A stretch of 11,719 nt of DNA from Gammaproteobacteria bacterium (GTDB lineage: Bacteria > Pseudomonadota > Gammaproteobacteria > BMS3Bbin11). The position numbers and the translations under genes were made by a program. The stretch's first letter is position 1, and the number at the start of each line of letters is the position of its first letter. The notes under the pieces were generated by a model. It made no database searches, had not been told where the DNA came from, and was given only the letters and a program-made list of their open reading frames with translations. Positions 6,981 to 11,719 of the stretch are shown piece after piece. The stretch spans positions 1-11,719 of the forward strand of contig JAUWVE010000034.1 of NCBI GenBank assembly GCA_030617565.1. Reading direction: 5' to 3'.

Positions 6981-8096
6981 TTATGCCACATCAGGTGGCT
7001 GGGTGCCCCGTTTTCTATAGAAATTCTCAATAAATTGTGTGAGCGTTTTGTTGGCGATTGACTCACGCAATCCCCGCATCAGCTGCTGGTAATAATGCAG
7101 ATTGTGTATAGTTGCCAGACGTGCGCCAAGAATTTCGTTGCAACGCTGCAAATGACGCAAATAACTTCTTGAATAATAGCGGCATGTATAACAAGTACAC
7201 TCTTCGTCTACTGGACGGGTGTCTTCGGCATATTTTGCATTGCGAATTTTCACATTGCCGTTTGCGGTAAACAGCCAGCCATTGCGGGCATTACGGGTCG
7301 GCATAACGCAGTCAAACATATCAATGCCGCGTGAAACAGCCTCAACAATATCTTCGGGCCTGCCAACACCCATTAAATACCGTGGTTTTTCGATGGGCAT
7401 GAAAGGATTCAGGCCATCCAGCACCTTGAGCATTTTTTCAGTTGGCTCGCCTACAGACAAGCCACCTATGGCATAGCCATCAAAACCAATATTCCTTAAA
7501 CCTTCGATGGACTCCTGCCGCAAGTCCTGGAACATCCCCCCCTGTACGATGCCGAACAATGCGGACGAATGTTCGCCATGGGCAGTTTTACAACGCTCCG
7601 CCCAGCGCAATGAGAGTCGCATGGATGCTGCCGCTTCCTCCTCCGTTGACGGATAGGGCGTACATTCATCAAATATCATCACAATGTCAGAGCCCAGCAC
7701 ATGCTGAACATCAATTGATCTTTCCGGATCAAGAAAAACCTCGGCACCGTCGACCGGGGAACGGAAATGCACGCCCTCTTCAGAGATCTTACGCATTTTT
7801 CCCAATGACCAGACCTGAAAACCACCTGAATCAGTAAGAATTGGTTTTTCCCAGTGGGTAAATCGGTGTAGTCCATCATGTGCGCGGATGATATCCAGCC
7901 CCGGGCGCAGCATCAGGTGAAAGGTATTGCCAAGAATAATCTGCGCGCCACCTGCCATCAGCTCTTCTGCAGTCATACTTTTAACAGTGCCGTAGGTACC
8001 GACCGGCATAAAAGCCGGGGTATCAACTGTGCCGCGAGGAAACACCAGTTTGCCTGTGCGGGCTTTACCATCGGTACCTGATATATTGAACTTCAT
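6981..8096 (-). CDS. tgt: tRNA-guanine transglycosylase (queuine)
   Basis: Exchanges the guanine at position 34 of GUN-anticodon tRNAs for preQ1, the base-swap step of queuosine synthesis. It has 371 aa, matching bacterial Tgt. D89 in TDSGGFQ is the general acid/base, D262 in MFDCVMPTRNARNG is the nucleophile, and GIVQGG and YAIGGLSVGE line the pocket. The zinc site is C300, C302, C305 (CTCYTC) and H331, with the same spacing as E. coli C302/C304/C307/H333. The start ATG at 8096 gives the standard MKFNISGTDGKARTG opening; the SD is weak (AGAG). It is the product-supplying partner of queA immediately upstream, from which it is separated by 95 bp holding a REP-like pair. Confidence 0.98.
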   Translation of the reverse strand: MKFNISGTDGKARTGKLVFPRGTVDTPAFMPVGTYGTVKSMTAEELMAGGAQIILGNTFHLMLRPGLDIIRAHDGLHRFTHWEKPILTDSGGFQVWSLGKMRKISEEGVHFRSPVDGAEVFLDPERSIDVQHVLGSDIVMIFDECTPYPSTEEEAAASMRLSLRWAERCKTAHGEHSSALFGIVQGGMFQDLRQESIEGLRNIGFDGYAIGGLSVGEPTEKMLKVLDGLNPFMPIEKPRYLMGVGRPEDIVEAVSRGIDMFDCVMPTRNARNGWLFTANGNVKIRNAKYAEDTRPVDEECTCYTCRYYSRSYLRHLQRCNEILGARLATIHNLHYYQQLMRGLRESIANKTLTQFIENFYRKRGTQPPDVA

Positions 8097-8118
8097 CTTA
8101 ATCTCTTTGGTTTATTCC

Positions 8119-8140
8119 TGTAGGTTCGAATTTATTCGAA
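8119..8140 (+). repeat. REP-like unit A
   Basis: On the plus strand a TGTAGG head is followed by a palindrome, GTTCGAAT-TT-ATTCGAAC (8124-8141), that is perfect over 8+8 bp. The two preceding bases extend the head to CCTGTAGG. Head plus palindrome has the layout of Pseudomonas-type REP sequences (CCTGTAGGAGC followed by a short stem). It matches unit B on the other strand at 18 of 22 positions. A terminator is unlikely because no T-tract follows. Confidence 0.55.
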
Positions 8141-8169
8141 CAGAACCGGAAACTTTTTAACCTTCCATC

Positions 8170-8191
8170 TGCGAATGAATTCACACCTACA
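8170..8191 (-). repeat. REP-like unit B, inverted relative to unit A
   Basis: Read on the minus strand, it begins with TGTAGG directly after the queA stop codon and continues with TGTGAAT-TC-ATTCGCA, a palindrome with one G-T pair. Together with unit A, 29 bp away and on the opposite strand, it forms a head-out inverted pair of the kind known as a BIME. It could stabilise the 3' end of the queA message. Confidence 0.5.
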
Positions 8192-9214
8192 CTATTCGGG
8201 AAGAATGATCATGGCGTCTCCATAACTGAAAAAACGATATCTTTGATCAATGGCATGACGATATATATGCCGGATTTCCTCTACGCCAGCGAAGGCTGAA
8301 ACCAGCATCAGCAAGGTTGATTCAGACAGATGAAAGTTGGTGATCAGACCATCTACTGTGCTGAATTTATAACCCGGTGTAATAAACAGACGTGTATCAC
8401 CTGACATCGGCTTTAGCACGCCATCAACTGATGCCGCTTCCAGTGCCCGCAGGCTGGTTGTTCCTGCTGCAAACACTCTGCCGCCTGCTGCTTTTGTTTG
8501 CTGTATTTTTTTAACAGTCCCGGCAGATAAATCAAAAGTTTCAGCGTGCATGACATGCTGTTCCAGGTCATCAACACGCACTGGCTGAAAGGTTCCCGCG
8601 CCAACATGCAGGGTGATCTCTGCCGTATCCACACCTCTATGCTTTAACGTTTGCAATATTGACTCATCAAAATGCAGGCTGGCGGTCGGTGCTGCAACAG
8701 CTCCGGGGTTCTGTGCGAAGATAGTCTGATAGCGCTCTTCATCCATGGCACCGGCCTGGCGCTGTATGTATGGAGGAAGCGGCATTTGGCCAAACTCTTC
8801 GAATAATTCATAGACCTTTCCCTGGTCGCTGCTGAATAGAAAGAAATCACCTCTTCTCCCTTTGTAGGTAAGGGGCCAGTTGCCACCAATGAGTATTTTT
8901 TGCCCCACCTGGGGTGTCTTGCTGCAACGCAGCATGCCAATAAAACTATTATCATCCTGCAGACGTTCCAGTAATATTTCTACTCGCCCACCTGTGTCTT
9001 TTATTCCATATATCCTTGCCGGTATCACTCGAGTATTGTTGAAAACAATCAGATCCCCAGTCTTTAGGAAGTCGGCAAGTTCGCTAAACTGCCTGTCTTC
9101 CGTTTTAACTGAATGACGTTGACAGACCAGTAAGCGACTTGCACTACGAACGGGCAATGGCGCCTGGGCAATTAGTTCATCCGGTAACTGAAAGCTAAAG
9201 TCAGATTTTTGCAT
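8192..9214 (-). CDS. queA: S-adenosylmethionine:tRNA ribosyltransferase-isomerase
   Basis: Transfers and isomerises the ribosyl group of S-adenosylmethionine onto preQ1-modified tRNA to make epoxyqueuosine. It has 340 aa (E. coli 356). Conserved blocks are DFSFQLPDELIAQ at the N-terminus, GDLIVFNNTRVIPAR (about 53-67), GQMPLPPYI, PGAVAAPTASLHFDE, TLHVGAGTFQPVRVD, GTTSLRALEA, LITNFHLSESTLLMLVSAFAG and the terminal YRFFSYGDAMIILPE. In PGAVAAPTASLHF a serine stands where E. coli has glycine; nothing else looks impaired. The ATG at 9214 matches the family start, but the bases before it are pyrimidine-rich (CCTTTCCTCCA) and contain no SD. It is the first gene of the queA-tgt group and is divergent from the tRNA-Leu gene. 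Confidence 0.98.
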   Translation of the reverse strand: MQKSDFSFQLPDELIAQAPLPVRSASRLLVCQRHSVKTEDRQFSELADFLKTGDLIVFNNTRVIPARIYGIKDTGGRVEILLERLQDDNSFIGMLRCSKTPQVGQKILIGGNWPLTYKGRRGDFFLFSSDQGKVYELFEEFGQMPLPPYIQRQAGAMDEERYQTIFAQNPGAVAAPTASLHFDESILQTLKHRGVDTAEITLHVGAGTFQPVRVDDLEQHVMHAETFDLSAGTVKKIQQTKAAGGRVFAAGTTSLRALEAASVDGVLKPMSGDTRLFITPGYKFSTVDGLITNFHLSESTLLMLVSAFAGVEEIRHIYRHAIDQRYRFFSYGDAMIILPE

Positions 9215-9245
9215 TGGAGGAAAGGACGGGTATTGTGGAGCGCGA

Positions 9246-9251
9246 ATTCTA
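9246..9251 (-). promoter_or_regulatory. Possible -10 element for queA
   Basis: On the minus strand TAGAAT (five of six matches to TATAAT) lies about 32 nt before the queA start, which would give a leader of roughly 25 nt. No convincing -35 hexamer sits 16-18 bp upstream, so this is tentative. Confidence 0.25.
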
Positions 9252-9300
9252 CCTCAGCACTGTTTGTTGCGGTAGTCATGTGAAATCAGGACGACTCGAC

Positions 9301-9328
9301 TTGCCCGTGACTCAGAATCCGATATACT
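9301..9328 (+). promoter_or_regulatory. Promoter of tRNA-Leu
   Basis: A -35 TTGCCC (9301-9306) and a -10 TATACT (9323-9328) are separated by 16 bp, with a GC-rich discriminator (CGGTTCCG) before the tRNA at 9340. Predicted initiation at about 9335 leaves a very short leader, as is common for single tRNA genes. GC-rich discriminators are typical of stringently controlled stable-RNA promoters; that control is inferred here. Confidence 0.65.
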
Positions 9329-9339
9329 TCGGTTCCGCT

Positions 9340-9425
9340 GCCGGAGTGGTGGAATTGGTAGACACGCGAGATTCAAAATTTCGTGAGCTTTGCTCGTGTC
9401 GGTTCGAGTCCGACCTTCGGTACCA
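9340..9425 (+). tRNA. tRNA-Leu (anticodon CAA)
   Basis: An 86-nt type II tRNA reading UUG leucine codons. The acceptor GCCGGAG (9340-9346) pairs with CTTCGGT (9415-9421), including two G-T pairs, one of them the terminal pair. The discriminator is A73 and CCA is encoded (9423-9425). The anticodon stem CGAGA/TTTCG closes the loop TTCAAAA with anticodon CAA at 9374-9376. The long variable arm has a GAGC/GCTC stem, and the T arm is GTCGG-TTCGAGT-CCGAC. The arms are typical of the E. coli leuX-like class. The encoded CCA is directly followed, with no spacer, by the stop codon of the convergent hydrolase gene. Confidence 0.97.
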
Positions 9426-10382
9426 TTACTTGCTGTTCAAACTTTCCTGTTCCAGAGAGAGATATACCTGGTAAGCGTTCCGCCTGTTAGCCTCAAAAAA
9501 AGCCGGAAGGTATTCATAGTCGCCCCATTCCACCTCGTCATAGGCATCGTCAAAGGTCACCCAGTCGTCAACGGCTGCTTTCATTTTAGCCCTGACGAAT
9601 TCAAGATAATCATGTGTCAGTTTGATCAGTGCCACCGGGTCATTCGAAAGCTCACCATGACCGGGAACAATCGCGGCAGGTTTAGCTACTTTTATGGCAT
9701 TAAGCGTTGCCAGCCAGTTCACAGTATCTGCATCACCCAGCCAGGGGATTCGTCCATCAAAGATTACATCACCGGAAAACAACACCTTGTCTGGCTCAAT
9801 AAATAATGTCAGGTCGCCTTCAGAGTGCGCGGACCCCAATGCAGAAATGGTGAATTCGATACCCCCCATCTTGAACTTTTCTGACTCTTTAATATATCTA
9901 TCCGGCGCAATCAGGCGTGTATTTTCGTTCACCCAGGGCGACAGGCTCACGCGGCGTTCCTCAAGGCGGCTGTTTGCACTGTCTGAATTGAGATAATCAA
10001 TGACACCCGCCGGCGCCACTATTTCTGCACCCTCGTCTTTGAATACCTGAAGGCCGTAAATATGATCAGCATGATAGTGGCTGACGATTACCATTCTAAC
10101 CGGCTCCCTGGTGAGCTTGCGAATCTCCTTTAAAAGCAGATCCGCCAGCGCCGGGGTTCCCAATGCATCGAAGACGACGACACCGTCACCAGTGATAACA
10201 AAGGCAGCATTGGAAACGAAACCTTCATTCTCAATAGCCGTACCCGCCATGCCTTTCACATACCAGACATGATCCGACACCTTGATTGCCTGCATGTCTA
10301 CATCGGGTTGCTCAGCAGGATTTGCAGCATAGGATGGCAGCAGTGGGAGAAATAAAATAAGAACAGTAGCCAGTTTCAACAT
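9426..10382 (-). CDS. Secreted metallo-beta-lactamase-fold hydrolase (SoxH-like)
   Basis: Predicted exported metal-dependent hydrolase whose substrate is unknown. Residues 1-19 form a signal peptide (hydrophobic LATVLILFLPLLPSYA, likely cut after SYA), so it acts in the periplasm. The MBL domain follows: SHYHADH gives H102, H104, D106 and H107; then H186 in GSAHSEGD, D205 in LFSGD and H242 in VPGHGE. This is a complete two-metal set. HxHxDH argues against class B1 lactamases. The overall pattern recalls the SoxH/quinoprotein-associated zinc metallohydrolase group, but no PQQ or sox genes are in view. The acidic C-terminal part (about 250-318) is helical and family-specific. The start at 10382 is chosen because GAGGTG lies 5 nt upstream; an in-frame GTG at 10406 lacks such a site and would spoil the signal peptide. 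It is 10 bp after tadA and probably coupled to it. Confidence 0.88.
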   Translation of the reverse strand: MLKLATVLILFLPLLPSYAANPAEQPDVDMQAIKVSDHVWYVKGMAGTAIENEGFVSNAAFVITGDGVVVFDALGTPALADLLLKEIRKLTREPVRMVIVSHYHADHIYGLQVFKDEGAEIVAPAGVIDYLNSDSANSRLEERRVSLSPWVNENTRLIAPDRYIKESEKFKMGGIEFTISALGSAHSEGDLTLFIEPDKVLFSGDVIFDGRIPWLGDADTVNWLATLNAIKVAKPAAIVPGHGELSNDPVALIKLTHDYLEFVRAKMKAAVDDWVTFDDAYDEVEWGDYEYLPAFFEANRRNAYQVYLSLEQESLNSK

Positions 10383-10387
10383 ATCAG

Positions 10388-10393
10388 CACCTC
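10388..10393 (-). promoter_or_regulatory. Shine-Dalgarno site of the MBL hydrolase, overlapping the tadA stop
   Basis: GAGGTG on the minus strand, 5 nt before the ATG at 10382. Its first base is the last base of the tadA TAG stop codon. This fixes the hydrolase start and suggests that ribosomes finishing tadA re-initiate on it. Confidence 0.75.
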
Positions 10394-10881
10394 TATAGAC
10401 TTTCACATTTTTTTCTTTTATTCAGAAAAAATGTCTTCAGTAAAGTAGCGCACTCCTGTTGCAATACGCCATTAACCACATCAACACGATGGTTCAAATG
10501 GGGTGAATTTAGTAGATTATATACACTGCCTGCAGATCCAGTACGGGGATCCGGTGTAGCGAAAACCAGTCGTTTTATTCTTGCATGAACCATAGCACCT
10601 GCGCACATCGGGCAGGGTTCAAGAGTCACAAAAAGGGTGGTTTCAGGTAAACGATAGTTTTCAAGCCCGGCTGCTGCCTCACGCAATGCAATGATCTCGG
10701 CATGTGCAGTCGGGTCATTTCCTGATATAGGCTGATTCGACCCTTTACCGATACATTGATTATCAGAATCTACAAGTATCGCACCAACCGGCACTTCACC
10801 CTGCCCTGCAGCCTTTTGCGCCAGCTCGTAGGCTTTTTTCATCCAGTAGAGATCGGTCTTACGATGCTCTTCTGAAGTCAT
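10393..10881 (-). CDS. tadA: tRNA-specific adenosine deaminase TadA
   Basis: Converts A34 to inosine in the wobble position of tRNA-Arg(ACG). It has 162 aa from the chosen start. The cytidine/deoxycytidylate deaminase fold is shown by TAHAE, with H60 as zinc ligand and E62 as proton shuttle, and by PCPMCAGA, with C90 and C93 as the other zinc ligands. The DPRTGSAGSVYNLL loop and the NHRV segment are typical of TadA rather than of other deaminases. The open frame continues upstream to 10995, but that stretch lies inside guaA and is not homologous. The ATG at 10881 gives the normal N-terminus with YWMKKAYELA aligned to E. coli YWMRHALTLA. It is 13 bp downstream of guaA with only a weak SD, so coupled translation is likely. 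Confidence 0.96.
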   Translation of the reverse strand: MTSEEHRKTDLYWMKKAYELAQKAAGQGEVPVGAILVDSDNQCIGKGSNQPISGNDPTAHAEIIALREAAAGLENYRLPETTLFVTLEPCPMCAGAMVHARIKRLVFATPDPRTGSAGSVYNLLNSPHLNHRVDVVNGVLQQECATLLKTFFLNKRKKCESL

Positions 10882-10894
10882 TTGAGTATCACTG

Positions 10895-11719
10895 TCATTC
10901 CCATTCGATAGTAGCAGGCGGCTTTCCTGAGATATCGTAACTGACCCGTGCAATACCCTCGATCTCGTTAATAATACGGCGTGAAACAAGATCAAGGAAA
11001 TCGTACGGTAAATGTGCCCAGCGTGCTGTCATGAAATCGATAGTTTCTACAGCTCTGAGAGCAACCACATACTGATACCTGCGGTTATCACCGACTACAC
11101 CGACAGATTTGACCGGGAGGAATACCGTGAATGCCTGTGACACCTTGTCATACAGGTCATGGCTATAAAGTTCTTCGATAAATATATGGTCAGCCCGGCG
11201 CAGAAGTTCTGCAAATTCCTTTTTTACTTCTCCGAGTATGCGCACACCCAGTCCGGGTCCGGGGAATGGATGCCGAAACACCATCTCGGAAGGTAAACCC
11301 AGCTCGATGCCAAGTTTTCGTACTTCGTCCTTGAACAGCTCTCTCAGCGGTTCGAGCAATTCAAGGTTCATATCATCTGGCAGTCCCCCGACATTATGAT
11401 GTGATTTGATAACTTTGGCTTTTCCAGTTTTCGATCCTGCAGACTCAATGACATCGGGATAGATGGTTCCCTGTGCAAGCCATTTCACATTAGCAAGCTT
11501 GCCTGCCTCTTCATCAAACACCTCGATAAAGGTGTGGCCAATGATTTTACGTTTCTTCTCCGGGTCGGCTTCACCTTTCAGCTTGGTCAGGAAACGTTCC
11601 TCGGCATCAACACGAATTACCCGCACACCCATGTGCTCGGCAAACGTGGCCATCACCTGGTCGCCTTCATGCAGGCGTAGCAGACCGTTGTCAACAAAAA
11701 CGCAGGTCAATTTTTCGCC
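10895..11719 (-). CDS. guaA: GMP synthase (glutamine-hydrolysing), 5' part missing
   Basis: Amidates XMP to GMP using ATP and glutamine, the last step of guanine nucleotide synthesis. 274 residues are present, the C-terminal half of a protein of about 525. The frame is open to the edge and begins within the ATP-pyrophosphatase domain (GEKLTCVFVDNGLLR). The glutamine amidotransferase domain and the first ATP-binding residues lie outside the window. Visible are KVIKSHHNVGGLP, the FRHPFPGPGLGVRILGE segment of the XMP-binding/dimerisation domain, and the invariant C-terminus with RVSYDISGKPPATIEWE. It leads the guaA-tadA-hydrolase group. guaB, often its partner upstream, cannot be checked. Confidence 0.97.
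   Translation of the reverse strand, partial: GEKLTCVFVDNGLLRLHEGDQVMATFAEHMGVRVIRVDAEERFLTKLKGEADPEKKRKIIGHTFIEVFDEEAGKLANVKWLAQGTIYPDVIESAGSKTGKAKVIKSHHNVGGLPDDMNLELLEPLRELFKDEVRKLGIELGLPSEMVFRHPFPGPGLGVRILGEVKKEFAELLRRADHIFIEELYSHDLYDKVSQAFTVFLPVKSVGVVGDNRRYQYVVALRAVETIDFMTARWAHLPYDFLDLVSRRIINEIEGIARVSYDISGKPPATIEWE

Noticed and set aside
9214..9474. Plus-strand open frame of 86 codons running through the tRNA-Leu gene
   Set aside because: Its middle is a translation of the tRNA itself (the GVVELVDT...CRFES pattern often mis-annotated as protein), and it starts with TTG inside the queA leader.
9426..10382. True beta-lactamase (antibiotic resistance)
   Set aside because: It has HxHxDH and SoxH-like context features, not the class B1 HxHxDR pattern; nothing in the sequence indicates a beta-lactam substrate.
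10882..10995. N-terminal extension of tadA by 38 residues
   Set aside because: Lies within the guaA 3' end in another frame and shows no family similarity; the ATG at 10881 gives the normal TadA N-terminus.

Overview
The window reads as a chromosomal segment of a gammaproteobacterium with moderate GC content. The evidence is the linkage queA-tgt-yajC-secD-secF followed by glyA-nrdR-ribD-ribE, the protein-level resemblance to the E. coli counterparts, and guaA-tadA next door. E. coli has queA-tgt-yajC-secD-secF and, a few genes further on, nrdR-ribD-ribH-nusB, so this is an ancestral gammaproteobacterial neighbourhood. I cannot name genus or species from the sequence. Every protein gene is on the minus strand; the only plus-strand gene is a tRNA.

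From right to left, which is the direction of transcription: (1) an apparent operon of the 3' half of guaA (cut by the window edge), tadA and a secreted metallo-beta-lactamase-fold hydrolase, with gaps of 13 and 10 bp. (2) A plus-strand tRNA-Leu(CAA) with a recognisable promoter. It meets the hydrolase gene tail to tail with no spacer and is divergent from queA. (3) queA and tgt, the last steps of tRNA queuosine synthesis, separated by a short intergenic region carrying two REP-like palindromic units in opposite orientation. (4) yajC-secD-secF, the accessory complex of the Sec translocon, with the secF ribosome site overlapping the secD stop. A weak terminator-like hairpin lies between tgt and yajC. 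(5) A 143-bp intergenic region with a perfect 23-bp inverted repeat. (6) glyA, nrdR, ribD and ribE: one-carbon metabolism, control of ribonucleotide reductase genes, and riboflavin synthesis. ribE is cut by the left edge; ribBA, ribH and nusB would be expected beyond it.

The window is almost entirely housekeeping DNA and no stretch over 300 bp lacks a gene. I see no phage, CRISPR, toxin-antitoxin or secondary-metabolite system, and no candidate for a wholly new system. The items that deserve a second look are the two intergenic repeat structures, the secreted hydrolase riding in the guaA-tadA operon, the zero-gap tRNA/hydrolase junction, and the queA leader, which lacks a Shine-Dalgarno (SD) sequence.
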